Positions 18,357-27,328 of a stretch of DNA of 64,000 nt are shown one piece after another. Each line of letters opens with the position of its first letter. The stretch's first letter is position 1. This DNA is from an uncultured Pseudomonadota bacterium. Lineage in GTDB: Bacteria > Pseudomonadota > Gammaproteobacteria > Ga0077536. The notes beneath the pieces are model-generated. The model searched no databases. It worked only from the letters and a program-made list of their open reading frames with translations, and had not been told where the DNA came from. Both the position numbers and the translations under genes were made by a program. The stretch covers positions 1-64,000 of the forward strand of contig CAIKBL010000089.1 of assembly GCA_903825645.1 (NCBI GenBank), read 5' to 3'.

Positions 18357-19433
18357 CTAAACAGCATCGGTGGCAGGTGTTAGCCGGGCGTCGAACCAAT
18401 GGTGCTTGAACCAAAACGCTAGCTTGACCAAGGAAATCAGAACCGGCACTTCAATCAGAGGGCCAATGACGGTCGCGAAGGCGATAGGCGAGGCTAGACC
18501 AAAAGTCGCGATGGCGACGGCGATCGAGAGCTCGAAGTTATTGCTTGCCGCCGTAAATCCAACAGCAGTCGCGCGCGGGTAATCAGCGCCAATCAATTTG
18601 CTTAGCCAGAAGCTAAAGACGAACATGACGATAAAATAAACAGTGAGAGGTATCGAAATTCGCACTACGTCGCCCGGCAGCTGCAGTACCATGGCGCCCT
18701 TGAGGCTGAACATCGCGGCAATCGTAAACAACAGCGCGGCGAGCGTGATGGGTCCGATGCGTGGCAAGAAGACACTCTCGTACCAGATTTTTCCCTTGCG
18801 GCTGATTAGTACGATGCGAGTGAGAAAGCCTGTGACGAACGGCGTACCAAGGTAGATCAGCACCGATTTCGCCACAGTCCAGAAATCAACATTGACCACT
18901 CGCCCTTCGAGCCCGATCAGGGGTGGCAGGATGGTTAGAAAGAACCACGCGTAGAGGCTGAAGAACGCGATTTGGAATATTGAATTAAACGCCGCGAGCG
19001 CAGCGACATATTGATTGTCGCCTTCTGCAAGTTGATTCCAAACCAAGACCATGGCAATGCAGGGCGCCAGCCCAATCAGAATCACCCCGGTCATGTACTC
19101 GGGATAGTCACGCAGAAAGAGGACCGCGAGACCGAACATCAGCAACGGCGCGACCAGCCAGTTCTGTAACAATGACAACGCCAGAAGCTTCTTATGTTTA
19201 AAAACTTCCGGCAGTTCTTCGTATCTCACCTTGGCAAGAGGCGGATACATCATCAAGATCAATCCGATAGCTATCGGGATATTGGTCGTGCCCACGGACA
19301 AGCTATCGATGAATTTCGGCACGCTATCGAAGGCATAGCCAAGACCGACACCCACCGCCATGGCGACGAAAATCCAGAGGGTGAGATTGCGGTCTAAAAA
19401 GGACATTTTTTTAGTTGGCATTGATTCGGTCAT
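18357..19433 (-). CDS. acr3: Arsenite efflux permease ACR3 (leftward operon)
   Basis: ACR3 carriers of the BART superfamily export arsenite from the cytoplasm. This 358-residue protein has ten predicted membrane segments. The functionally required cysteine lies in GLAPCIAMV (Cys125), and the conserved acidic residue lies in SNNFELSIA near 303. ATG 19433 overlaps the arsA stop by four bases, so it is translationally coupled to the ATPase. With arsA and arsD in the same operon, the pump may work as an ATP-driven complex; ArsA is best known with ArsB, and ArsA-ACR3 pairing is inferred from genome context. Confidence 0.94.
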   Translation of the reverse strand: MTESMPTKKMSFLDRNLTLWIFVAMAVGVGLGYAFDSVPKFIDSLSVGTTNIPIAIGLILMMYPPLAKVRYEELPEVFKHKKLLALSLLQNWLVAPLLMFGLAVLFLRDYPEYMTGVILIGLAPCIAMVLVWNQLAEGDNQYVAALAAFNSIFQIAFFSLYAWFFLTILPPLIGLEGRVVNVDFWTVAKSVLIYLGTPFVTGFLTRIVLISRKGKIWYESVFLPRIGPITLAALLFTIAAMFSLKGAMVLQLPGDVVRISIPLTVYFIVMFVFSFWLSKLIGADYPRATAVGFTAASNNFELSIAVAIATFGLASPIAFATVIGPLIEVPVLISLVKLAFWFKHHWFDARLTPATDAV

Positions 19434-21271
19434 AGTCGACTTCCTGATATCGATTCGGCGTGATTCTGGCTCGTTAGTCCAACAGCTAAATTCAGCCCGC
19501 GCGTAATCCCAACCGCTTGCGATAAAGCACGCAAGCCGTCGGCGCCGATCGGCTCTTGCGCCATCATCGGCACCACGGCAAAACGTTGGGCGAGACCGTG
19601 CTGGACTTTTTCGAGCTGCGTGGTCTCCGTATGGGCGCGACGGACCAGCAGCGGGTGTATGGTCTGCGCTGCGCTAAGACTTGCGTTCACAATCCACGCC
19701 CACGGCTCGATGTGGGCGCGGCGTAGATCGTCTTGCAGATGGGCAGCCTCCAGCACCGGAGTTGTCTCGGGCAAGGTGACGATGAGGATCTTGGTCTGCG
19801 CCGGGTCTTGAAGACGCATCATCGGCGTCACGACCCGCACAGCGGTGGTGCCTTGCGCATGCCGCACGATGTCGCGATGGTAGGCACTCGTTGCATCGAG
19901 CAGCAGTAGAGTATGACCGGTTGGCGCCGTATCCATGACCACGAAATGACGGCCGCTCTCGCGAATTACGCGTGAAAAAGCCTGGAATACCGCTATCTCC
20001 TCCGTGCAGGGGGAACGCAGATCTTCCTCCAGCATGGCACGCCCCTCACGGTCCAGATCACGGCCTTTGGTTTCCAGCACGTCAATGCGATACCGTGCGG
20101 TCTCCACCGTCGGATCAATGCGGCTGACCGTCAAATGGGGCACCACTTCGCCTAGCGTTTCGGTGAGATGGGCAGCCGGATCGGTGGTCGTCAGCAGTAC
20201 CTTGTGCCCACGATCCGCGAGGGCGGTCGCGATCGCAGCGGCGATCGTCGTTTTGCCAACGCCGCCTTTACCCATCAGCATGACGAGGCCCTTGCCGGAC
20301 CACTCAAGCTCATCGATCAACGCCGCCAGGGTGGGTAAGTTCATGGCGGAACGGTCCGCAGCTGCATCGGCGAGGGCATCGGCGCCTAACGACCCGTCGT
20401 ACAAAAAGCGACGCAAGGCGTCGATACCGACAAGGTTTTCGGGCTGCAGAGGGATATTCGTCCTTGGCAGTATCGCGATAATCGGCGGCATCGTTGCGAG
20501 CGCGTCTTCCTCGCGCCGCGCGAGGGCACTCGCGAGTCGGTCGCCATCGCTGTCCTTCGGCATGAGGCCATTGATCGCGATGTGCTGGTTTTTGATTCCG
20601 ATATCGGCAAGCTCGCGTGAGGTCCGCCCCGCCTCGGATAGCGCTGAGTGGCTCGGGCGAGCAACCAGGATGAGGCGGGTAGCCGTAGCGTCGGCAAGAC
20701 ATTCCACGGCGGCAGCATAGCGCTCGCGCTGTTTCTCGAGTCCAGCCAGCGGGCCGAGGCACGAAGCGTCCCCTCGACCTTCTTTTAGAAATTCACTCCA
20801 TGCACCCGGGAGCTGCAGCAGGCGGATGGTATGTCCGGAAGGGGCCGTGTCGAACACGACGTGCCTATAGCGTGCTGTCAGGTCGTGATCGGTCAACAGG
20901 CCCGTGAACTCATCAAAGGCCGCTATTTCAGTGGCACATGCGCCGGACAGTTGCTCTTCGATGTTCTTCAGGACTTTGTCGGGCAGCTTTCCGCGGATCG
21001 GGCCGACGATGCGCTCACGGTACTCCGCGGCTGCTTCCTCTGGGTTGATCTCAATCGCATCGAGCCCTGCGGCACCCTTGATAGGCGTGATGTGATTACC
21101 AATCTCAGTGCCAAAAACTTGTCCGACATTGGATGCGGGGTCGGTACTCACCAGAAGAATGCGCTTGCCCTCATCGGCCATACTGAGCGCCGTCGCGCAG
21201 GCTAAGGAGGTCTTGCCAACGCCGCCTTTGCCTGTAAAAAATATGAATTTTGGAAGATCGTTGAATATCAC
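19430..21271 (-). CDS. arsA: Arsenite pump ATPase ArsA
   Basis: ArsA energises arsenite export. The 613-residue protein has two homologous halves, each with a P-loop GKGGVGKT (14-21 and near 330), and the DTAPSGHT and DTAPTGHT switch motifs. The three metalloid-binding cysteines are in place: [21 protein letters not shown] and [10 protein letters not shown]. The start is GTG 21271 with AGGAG six bases upstream. An open frame continues to 21559 but overlaps arsD and has no similarity, so it is rejected. The gene starts 40 bases after the arsD stop and overlaps acr3 at its end. Confidence 0.95.
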   Translation of the reverse strand: MIFNDLPKFIFFTGKGGVGKTSLACATALSMADEGKRILLVSTDPASNVGQVFGTEIGNHITPIKGAAGLDAIEINPEEAAAEYRERIVGPIRGKLPDKVLKNIEEQLSGACATEIAAFDEFTGLLTDHDLTARYRHVVFDTAPSGHTIRLLQLPGAWSEFLKEGRGDASCLGPLAGLEKQRERYAAAVECLADATATRLILVARPSHSALSEAGRTSRELADIGIKNQHIAINGLMPKDSDGDRLASALARREEDALATMPPIIAILPRTNIPLQPENLVGIDALRRFLYDGSLGADALADAAADRSAMNLPTLAALIDELEWSGKGLVMLMGKGGVGKTTIAAAIATALADRGHKVLLTTTDPAAHLTETLGEVVPHLTVSRIDPTVETARYRIDVLETKGRDLDREGRAMLEEDLRSPCTEEIAVFQAFSRVIRESGRHFVVMDTAPTGHTLLLLDATSAYHRDIVRHAQGTTAVRVVTPMMRLQDPAQTKILIVTLPETTPVLEAAHLQDDLRRAHIEPWAWIVNASLSAAQTIHPLLVRRAHTETTQLEKVQHGLAQRFAVVPMMAQEPIGADGLRALSQAVGITRGLNLAVGLTSQNHAESISGSRL

Positions 21272-21311
21272 ACTTGCAACTCCTGCCGCCCATTCGTTTG
21301 CCGGCGGCCGA

Positions 21312-21917
21312 TCAGCAGCAACTCTCGGCGTTGGCAACCGTAGCCTTGGCGGGGGCACAGCAGGATGAAGTCGCGGTTTTCGGCTCGTCACCTCCAAGCA
21401 TGCGCTCGGCCAGTCCAACGATATTCTTGGCCGACGCCTGCTTGACTGCTTCACCAATCTTGACGGCTTCGCGCATGGCCTCCACAGATAATCCGAGTTT
21501 GCGTGCCTTGTCATAGTGAAATTTGAAGCACGGCTCGCAGCTCGCGCCAATCGCGGCACCGAGCGCGACCAGTTCTCTGATGGCCTCGCTCATTTCAACT
21601 GATCCCGACGTCGCTCCCAGTCCGACCATTGCAGCAAGCTCATCGCGTCTTGGATAGCGTCCGCTGGTAGCGACCTTGTCACCTATGACGATAACCGGCA
21701 ATTCGTCGCCGCCTGAACGGTCAAGTATCTCCTTAACGCCAGCGTGGTCACAAAAGCTTTCCGGTTCTTGCGCGAGGTTGAAGCGTCGTACGGTGATACC
21801 TTGGGTCTTGAGCCACTCGAGGTCGCCCGCGAATTGAGCAAGCGCGGGGTCAATTTCAGGACCGCAGACGCCGGTCGAGCAACACATGGCGGGGTCGTAA
21901 ACCTGAACGGCTGTCAT
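21312..21917 (-). CDS. arsD: ArsD metallochaperone fused to an AhpD-like domain
   Basis: ArsD hands arsenite to ArsA. Residues 1-105 are a standard ArsD with the metalloid site Cys12-Cys13-Cys18 (MCCSTGVCGP). ArsD proteins normally end soon after; here residues 108-175 form a carboxymuconolactone decarboxylase/AhpD-like helical domain. It carries the redox motif Cys127-x2-Cys130 with His134 (SCEPCFKFH). The tail then carries two further vicinal pairs, Cys186-Cys187 and Cys200-Cys201. The start ATG 21917 has AAGGA upstream. The extra domain could reduce the chaperone's thiols or move As(III); that is inference. Confidence 0.9.
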   Translation of the reverse strand: MTAVQVYDPAMCCSTGVCGPEIDPALAQFAGDLEWLKTQGITVRRFNLAQEPESFCDHAGVKEILDRSGGDELPVIVIGDKVATSGRYPRRDELAAMVGLGATSGSVEMSEAIRELVALGAAIGASCEPCFKFHYDKARKLGLSVEAMREAVKIGEAVKQASAKNIVGLAERMLGGDEPKTATSSCCAPAKATVANAESCC

Positions 21918-21952
21918 ATCGATAATTCCTTTCGACGATTGGGTGCATCGTT

Positions 21953-22321
21953 TCAGCGAGCTCTGTTCGATGCGCCGCGTATGAGGGGAAGCGGTGCGTC
22001 CGCCGCACCATGGCCGAAGACCGCATTCAGCAAACTCGTCAATGGCAACAGGCTCGCGGGATTGAGCGAATAGCAAACGCGAGGACGCTCAATTTCACCC
22101 GTGATAATGCCTGCCGCTTTGAGGATGCGGAGATGCTCCGAAACGGTAGATTGCGCCAACTGGATCTCCTGCACGATGTCGCATCCGATGCAGGACTGCT
22201 TCTCAATGAGGAGACGTACGATGCCAATCCGGGCAGGATGACCGAGAGCCTTGGCTAACGCAGCTAGGTCATCATCGGTCTGGCCGATGCTTGGTACCCG
22301 AATCTTTGGCTGCTTTTTCAT
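21953..22321 (-). CDS. arsR: ArsR repressor of the leftward ars operon
   Basis: This 122-residue winged-helix repressor of the ArsR/SmtB family should release DNA on binding As(III). Candidate ligands are Cys44 and Cys47 (SCIGCDIV) with Cys83 (RVCYSLN). The first pair lies at the start of the DNA-binding region, as in the plasmid R773 class but with different spacing. The recognition helix contains LAQSTVSEHL. The gene leads the operon, with arsD 35 bases downstream. A dyad ATCGT-N6-ACGAT lies 22 bases upstream of the start and is a likely operator. Confidence 0.93.
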   Translation of the reverse strand: MKKQPKIRVPSIGQTDDDLAALAKALGHPARIGIVRLLIEKQSCIGCDIVQEIQLAQSTVSEHLRILKAAGIITGEIERPRVCYSLNPASLLPLTSLLNAVFGHGAADAPLPLIRGASNRAR

Positions 22322-22342
22322 GATCTCAATTTGCGTTTATTA

Positions 22343-22358
22343 ATCGTTTTTCGACGAT
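22343..22358. promoter_or_regulatory. Candidate ArsR operator, ATCGT-N6-ACGAT
   Basis: The inverted repeat has arms at 22343-22347 and 22354-22358 and is flanked by a longer AT-rich symmetric region bounded by ATTAAT on each side (22339-22373). It lies just upstream of the leftward arsR start, where an autoregulating ArsR would bind. Confidence 0.5.
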
Positions 22359-22530
22359 GTACGATACATTAATCTGAATGTACTCGCAGTGCAAACCCTT
22401 TTCTCGACCGGGAGTGCGTGCCCCGTATTACTTGGAGCGGACGGCGCGAACCGCGATGCAGCCATCTCCTGTCACTTTGACTTGGTGCCCGCTGCTTACC
22501 CCACGCTCTGGATCCAAAGTTACTCCGCCA

Positions 22531-22644
22531 TTATCCACCCGCGTCCTTTTGTGCGGCGGCGGCTGAGTGTTTGCGTTTCAACACGATGATGAGGGGGATC
22601 CCGGCACAACAGAACAACATCCCTACACTAATGAACCAGCCCAC
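22531..22644 (-). CDS. Possible 37-aa membrane peptide or transporter tail
   Basis: On the minus strand an open stretch from GTG 22644 encodes one strongly hydrophobic segment (VGWFISVGMLFCCAGIPLII) followed by a basic cytoplasmic end KRKH and a soft tail. This looks like the last membrane helix of a transporter or a single-pass small protein. No ribosome binding site is visible before the GTG, and an in-frame stop lies about 60 bases further upstream. It could be the leftover end of a lost transporter gene. It sits between the two divergent arsR genes. Confidence 0.25.
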   Translation of the reverse strand: MGWFISVGMLFCCAGIPLIIVLKRKHSAAAAQKDAGG

Positions 22645-22721
22645 GGTTAACTTACTCGAGCCTGCACAATAGAACGATGTCCCAGGCGCCTCCTACGTCA
22701 AGCGCCGACACAAGTGCCGCG

Positions 22722-22751
22722 TTGCTTTTTATTCAATACTTCAACTATTAT
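22722..22751 (+). promoter_or_regulatory. Candidate promoter of the rightward ars operon
   Basis: A -35-like TTGCTT (22722-22727) is followed by an 18-base spacer and a near-consensus -10 TATTAT (22746-22751). Transcription would start about 6-7 bases later, at or next to the ATG at 22758. The mRNA may therefore be leaderless. Confidence 0.5.
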
Positions 22752-22757
22752 CGATAT

Positions 22758-23084
22758 ATGGAAGAATACGAAGCCATCCGAGCACTGACTGCTATTGCCC
22801 ACCCGGCGCGGCTGCAAGTATTCCGTGCGTTGATAGTCGCTGGTCACGGGGGGCTGACGCCGAGCGCGCTTTCGAGCGCCCTCGGCGTGCCGCCAACATC
22901 GCTTTCTTTTCACTTAAAAGAGCTGGCAAACGCCTTCCTCGTCACCCAGGAGCGCGATGGTCGTCATCTGATCTACCGGGCGACCTACACGCGCATGAAT
23001 GCGTTGCTTGCGTACCTAACGGCCAACTGCTGCGCCGGCACCGAGTGCGTCGTCAATCCCGCCGTGGCCTGTGCCAATGGCTGA
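22758..23084 (+). CDS. arsR: Second ArsR, C-terminal cysteine-triad type
   Basis: This ArsR/SmtB repressor of 108 residues starts at ATG 22758. The putative As(III) site is at the C-terminus, Cys91-Cys92-x4-Cys97 (NCCAGTEC). It resembles the triad of Acidithiobacillus ferrooxidans ArsR rather than the helix-3 type of the other arsR here. The recognition region reads GVPPTSLSFHLKEL. A longer frame to 22677 exists but would cover the promoter-like elements. No Shine-Dalgarno is seen before 22758, consistent with leaderless translation. It heads the rightward operon arsR-arsI-arsC-acr3. Confidence 0.9.
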   Translation: MEEYEAIRALTAIAHPARLQVFRALIVAGHGGLTPSALSSALGVPPTSLSFHLKELANAFLVTQERDGRHLIYRATYTRMNALLAYLTANCCAGTECVVNPAVACANG

Positions 23085-23098
23085 ATGAGGAGTCAGTG

Positions 23099-23563
23099 AT
23101 GAAGCGTTTCCACATCCACTTATGTGTCGAGAATCTCGAAAAAAGTATCGCCTTCTATTCCAATCTTTTCGCCGCTGGTCCCACGCGTCAAGAAGCTGAT
23201 TATGCGAAATGGATGCTCGAAGATCCCCGTGTTAATTTCGCCATCTCGACACATGGCACCGCAGCGGGTATCGAACACCTGGGTTTTCAAACCGACGATG
23301 AAACTGAGCTTGCCGAGATGAAAGCACGGGCCAAGGTAGCTAACCTGTCATTGCATGATGAAGGGGACACGACCTGCTGCTATGCGCGCAGCGATAAATA
23401 TTGGATAACAGATCCGCAAGGGATCCCCTGGGAGCACTTCCGTACGCTGGGAAACGTGCCGATGTTCAGCGACATGCGGACCTCAGCCATTTGCCACACC
23501 GGCGAATCACCGGCCGCCCAGACTCTGGACACATCACTCAGCGCCAAATCCACCTGTTGCTAG
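23099..23563 (+). CDS. arsI: ArsI-type C-As lyase (VOC superfamily)
   Basis: ArsI is an Fe(II) dioxygenase that cleaves the carbon-arsenic bond of trivalent organoarsenicals such as methylarsenite. The 154-residue protein has the family start KRFHIHLCVENLEKSI and metal-ligand candidates His5/His7, His60 and Glu112. It also has the substrate-binding vicinal pair Cys93-Cys94 (DTTCCYARSDKYW), all typical of ArsI. A related family, CadI, is annotated similarly, but the ars context favours ArsI. The start is ATG 23099 with GAGGAG upstream. It ends in a Cys-Cys pair. Confidence 0.9.
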   Translation: MKRFHIHLCVENLEKSIAFYSNLFAAGPTRQEADYAKWMLEDPRVNFAISTHGTAAGIEHLGFQTDDETELAEMKARAKVANLSLHDEGDTTCCYARSDKYWITDPQGIPWEHFRTLGNVPMFSDMRTSAICHTGESPAAQTLDTSLSAKSTCC

Positions 23564-23572
23564 GTCGCACGC

Positions 23573-24082
23573 ATGGCAGGCAAAATTTATAACGTGCTCG
23601 TCCTGTGCACGGGTAATTCTGCGCGCTCGGTCATGACTGAAGTCCTCATCAACACGATGGGCCGTGGTCGATTTAGCGCCTATAGCGCTGGCAGCAAGCC
23701 GACCGGGTCGGTGCACCCCTTCGCGCTGGAACAGGTGCAACAGTTGGGCTATCCGATTGCTACGCTGCGCAGCAAAAGCTGGAATGAATTTACTCAGGCC
23801 GAGGCGCCCCTGATGGATTTTGTCATCACAGTCTGCAACAACGCGGCGGGCGAAGTCTGCCCTGTCTGGCCTGGACATCCGCTGACTACACATTGGGACA
23901 TCGATGATCCCGCCGCCATCCAAGGCGACGACGCGCAAAAACGCCGAGGCTTCGCCCGCGTTTTTTATTTTCTGAAGCGCCGTGTCCAACAACTCGTGGA
24001 TCTGCCCCTGAAAACGCCGGATCCGTTGGCGATGAAGCGTGAATTCGACAGCATCACCTCAGACAACATTGGAGAATTTTAG
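23573..24082 (+). CDS. arsC: Arsenate reductase ArsC (rightward operon)
   Basis: This is a second, stand-alone low-molecular-weight-phosphatase-type arsenate reductase of 169 residues. The catalytic P-loop is Cys12-x5-Arg18 (CTGNSARS), and Cys88 and Cys96 (VCNNAAGEVC) supply the relay thiols. The loop between them is longer than in the fused ArsC at 17481-18344, so the two enzymes are from different subgroups rather than recent duplicates. It starts 9 bases after arsI and its stop directly abuts the acr3 start. Confidence 0.93.
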   Translation: MAGKIYNVLVLCTGNSARSVMTEVLINTMGRGRFSAYSAGSKPTGSVHPFALEQVQQLGYPIATLRSKSWNEFTQAEAPLMDFVITVCNNAAGEVCPVWPGHPLTTHWDIDDPAAIQGDDAQKRRGFARVFYFLKRRVQQLVDLPLKTPDPLAMKREFDSITSDNIGEF

Positions 24083-25159
24083 ATGAGCGCGCCTGAGACC
24101 GCATTGGAAGCTGAGCCGAGGATGCCAGCAATGAATTTTTTTGAACGCTACCTGACGGTGTGGGTCGCACTCTGCATTATCACCGGCATTATTCTCGGAC
24201 AGCTTCTCCCGACACCGTTCCAGGCCATAGGACGATGGGAGATCGCTCAGGTCAATCTCCCGGTAGGGGTCCTGATTTGGGTGATGATCATCCCGATGCT
24301 GGTCAAGATTGACTTCGGTGCACTTGGCCAAGTGCGCCAGTATTGGCGTGGGATCGGCGTCACCCTCTTCGTAAACTGGGCGGTGAAACCATTTTCAATG
24401 GCGCTGCTGGGGTGGCTCTTTATCCGTCACCTATTCGCCTCGTCCTTGCCAGGCGACCAGCTGGACAGCTATATCGCTGGATTAATCCTGCTTGCGGCGG
24501 CGCCTTGCACGGCGATGGTATTCGTGTGGAGTCGTCTCACTGGCGGGGATCCCTATTTTACGTTGTCACAAGTCGCGCTCAACGACGCCGTGATGATTTT
24601 CGCTTTCGCCCCTATTGTCGGACTGCTGCTCGGCATTTCGTCAATCACCGTGCCGTGGGCGACGCTCCTCATGTCGGTCGGCCTCTACATCGTTATTCCC
24701 GTCATCCTCGCCCAGTGGTGGCGGCACGCCTTGCTGAGCCAAGGCAGGGAGGCTTTCGAGGCAACCATGATCAGAATAGGTCCCTGGTCGACCAGCGCGC
24801 TGCTGGCGACACTGGTCTTGCTCTTTGCCTTCCAAGGCGAGGCAATCTTTGAACAACCGCTCATCATCGCCATGTTGGCGGTGCCTATCTTGATACAAGT
24901 GTTCTTCAATGCCGGTCTCGCCTACTGGCTGAACCGCCTTGTGGGAGAAGAACACAAAATTGCCTGCCCATCGGCCCTCATTGGCGCCAGTAATTTTTTC
25001 GAGCTTGCCGTGGCCGCCGCCATCAGCCTCTTTGGTTTCAATTCTGGCGCCGCACTTGCCACTGTCGTCGGTGTCCTCATTGAGGTGCCCGCTATGTTAC
25101 TGGTGGTCCGTGCGGTAAATGGTTCTCGTGCGTGGTATGACGAGACGCCTGCGGCATAA
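24083..25159 (+). CDS. acr3: Arsenite efflux permease ACR3 (rightward operon)
   Basis: This is a second ACR3 carrier of 358 residues, ten membrane segments, with the essential cysteine in AAAPCTAMV (Cys142) and the acidic residue in ASNFFELAVA. It differs from the other ACR3 along its whole length, including the N-terminus and the loops, so it represents a separate subfamily. There is no gap between the arsC stop and its ATG; an alternative start at Met17 (NFFERY) would leave a small gap. No ATPase accompanies it, so it should act as a secondary carrier driven by the proton gradient. Confidence 0.94.
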   Translation: MSAPETALEAEPRMPAMNFFERYLTVWVALCIITGIILGQLLPTPFQAIGRWEIAQVNLPVGVLIWVMIIPMLVKIDFGALGQVRQYWRGIGVTLFVNWAVKPFSMALLGWLFIRHLFASSLPGDQLDSYIAGLILLAAAPCTAMVFVWSRLTGGDPYFTLSQVALNDAVMIFAFAPIVGLLLGISSITVPWATLLMSVGLYIVIPVILAQWWRHALLSQGREAFEATMIRIGPWSTSALLATLVLLFAFQGEAIFEQPLIIAMLAVPILIQVFFNAGLAYWLNRLVGEEHKIACPSALIGASNFFELAVAAAISLFGFNSGAALATVVGVLIEVPAMLLVVRAVNGSRAWYDETPAA

Positions 25160-25708
25160 CAGGAACACCTTGGCTGGCGTCGAACAAAACGACCGGGCAA
25201 GGATTGGGTTAGCGTGCAGCGATCTTTGGATCGCTTGTTCGTCTGGGTTGTCCGAAACGCCACAGAGATGAAGGGGGCCGATCGGGCTGCCGCACGGGAG
25301 TACCCCATTTTCGGGAAGTGATTGCCAGATAAACTTCCATAAAAACCGAAGCGCTCAGTCGCAAGCGATGCGGGAATTTTTTGACGAATTTCGAAAAGCG
25401 TCGGTCGACTTGTGGTTCCAGGCAAGTTTTACCTGCACGGGTCGTTGAAGACGACAGCACGACGGGGAAACTGACCCGTCAGTCAAATTCTCTCACGTAT
25501 TCCCAACCCTTGAGTTTGGCGACGCGCCTGATCGATGCCCGAATTAACGCCGCCCATGACAGGATTGAACACCACCGCCATCGCCCACAAATTACGCCGA
25601 CAAAGCGGCCTTCGACGCTTTGGAGAAAAGACTGCGCCGCTGACCCATGTCGATACGCACGGCGAGGACAACAGTCCCCGCACAACTCGTCGCCTTAAAA
25701 TTTGAGCG
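25160..25708. other. Gene-free stretch with a hairpin
   Basis: No recognisable gene lies between the rightward acr3 and the end of the BVMO gene. A 7-bp stem AGCGATC/GATCGCT with a TTTG loop (25218-25235) could end the ars transcript, but it is followed by only a weak T-rich stretch. Short frames on both strands match nothing I know. This gap probably marks the right edge of the arsenic block. Confidence 0.5.
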
Positions 25709-27328
25709 TCAATTAAATACACTTTCCGGATAAGCTTCGGCCGCTATTTTGTCACAGGCATAGCGATAGGTATTCGCCCCTCCTACGTAGGCAAGCAAGC
25801 GCCGCGGCTTACCCGCGACGTTGGTACCCATATACCAAGACTTCGTCTTGGGAACCAGAGTCGCGTTGGCTAACTCGTCATGATGCTCTCCCCAACGGGC
25901 TTCCGCTTCTGCGGTGGGTTCGATAGATCGATGACCTTGATCTCGCGTATAGGTGATGCAGTTACTGATCCAATCGACCTGCTGTTGGGAACACGTCGGG
26001 ACATTGCAGAAGGCGGCCGCTGGAGACAGTGGCGCCATGATCATGAACATATTCGGGAAGCCGTGGACCTGTAATCCCATCCAAGCGCGAATGCCGTCCT
26101 CGTTCCAAGCATCCCGCAGCAGCAGTTTCTTGCGGCCGCGGATATCTATCGCCGTAAGGGATCCCGTGCCCGCGTCAAAACCGGTCGCAAAAATAACCGC
26201 ATCCAGCGCATGTTCGCCCTTTTTCGTCTGCACACCACTGGCGGTGAAACGCTCGATCGGCTCCTCGTTAAGATCGACTAGATGCACGTTAGGTTGATTG
26301 AACACTTCGAAATAGCCGGTCTCAAGCGGAACGCGGCGCGTACCAAAACCATAGTCCTTCGGCAGTAACTTCTCCACGACGTCTGCATCTGTAACCCGTT
26401 CACGAATTCGGGCACGCACGAACTCTGAGACGTAGTCGTTAACACGTTGGTCGGCAAAAATTTCACCGAAGGCGCCGACCCAAAATTTGAGGGAGCCGTC
26501 ATTCCAATACGCCCACATCCGAGCATCGCGTTCTGCCGTGGTTAGATCTTCAAATTTGATGGTGCCGAAATCGTAATCATGTCCCGTAAAGGTATTGTGA
26601 ACTAACTCTTTTATTTCAGGATAATCACGGCGCAATTCCGCCACGCGAGTTGCGTCGTATCGCGGGTTGCGCATAGGGATCGCGTAGTTGGGCGTTCTCT
26701 GAAAGACGGTTAAGTGACCGACCTGCGATGCGATACTCTGAATGACTTGGATGCCGGTCGCCCCAGTGCCGATTATCCCAACGCGTTTGTGGGTAAAATC
26801 GACGGCTTCTTTAGGCCACCGACCTGTGTGAAAAGAGAGTCCCTGAAAATCCGCATGCCCCGCGATATCTGGCAAAGTCGGGGTTGAAAGGCCTCCCGTG
26901 GCCATCACCAGAAACTGCGCGGTGAATGTCTCTCCGGATGCCGTGGTGACCGTCCATCGATTATCAGTTTCGTCAAAATCTGCCGCGCTGACGCGGGTAT
27001 TGAATTGGATGTCGCGACGCAAATCGAACTTGTCGGCGACATAATTGAGATAACGCTCCGTCTCCGGTTGTGCCGGGAAACGTTCGCTCCAGGTCCATTC
27101 GTTCAGCAGATCTTCGGAAAACCAATATTGATAGCACTCAGCAGTCGAATCGCAACGTGCCCCCGGATATCGGTTCCAGTACCACGTGCCGGCCACGCCA
27201 CTGCCCACTTCCAACACGAGGACGCGCAGGCCCCGCTCGCGAAGCTGATAGAGCTGATAGAGTCCTGACAGACCGGCCCCGATGACCAATACATCAAGTG
27301 GCGCAACAGAAGACTTTGATGGACGCAT
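25709..27328 (-). CDS. Baeyer-Villiger-type flavin monooxygenase (539 aa)
   Basis: BVMOs insert oxygen next to a ketone, giving an ester or lactone, using FAD and NADPH. This 539-residue protein has the N-terminal FAD site VIGAGLSGLYQL, the class fingerprint F-x-G-x3-H-x3-W-P (FQGLSFHTGRWP) and the NADPH site GIIGTGATGIQ. The start ATG 27328 has AAAGAGATAG upstream; the open frame to 27376 has no similarity. The sequence is of the cyclohexanone/phenylacetone monooxygenase group. A second BVMO at 61799-63400 shares the same architecture. The substrate is unknown; nearby hydrolases and CoA-transferases suggest ketone catabolism. Confidence 0.92.
   Translation of the reverse strand: MRPSKSSVAPLDVLVIGAGLSGLYQLYQLRERGLRVLVLEVGSGVAGTWYWNRYPGARCDSTAECYQYWFSEDLLNEWTWSERFPAQPETERYLNYVADKFDLRRDIQFNTRVSAADFDETDNRWTVTTASGETFTAQFLVMATGGLSTPTLPDIAGHADFQGLSFHTGRWPKEAVDFTHKRVGIIGTGATGIQVIQSIASQVGHLTVFQRTPNYAIPMRNPRYDATRVAELRRDYPEIKELVHNTFTGHDYDFGTIKFEDLTTAERDARMWAYWNDGSLKFWVGAFGEIFADQRVNDYVSEFVRARIRERVTDADVVEKLLPKDYGFGTRRVPLETGYFEVFNQPNVHLVDLNEEPIERFTASGVQTKKGEHALDAVIFATGFDAGTGSLTAIDIRGRKKLLLRDAWNEDGIRAWMGLQVHGFPNMFMIMAPLSPAAAFCNVPTCSQQQVDWISNCITYTRDQGHRSIEPTAEAEARWGEHHDELANATLVPKTKSWYMGTNVAGKPRRLLAYVGGANTYRYACDKIAAEAYPESVFN

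Noticed and set aside
20004-20720. A 238-codon plus-strand frame opposite arsA
   Set aside because: It is a Ser/Arg/Ala-rich shadow of the well-supported arsA gene with no recognisable domain.
21272-21559. The 5' extension of arsA by 96 codons
   Set aside because: It overlaps the arsD gene, shows no ArsA similarity, and a GTG with AGGAG upstream gives the standard ArsA start.
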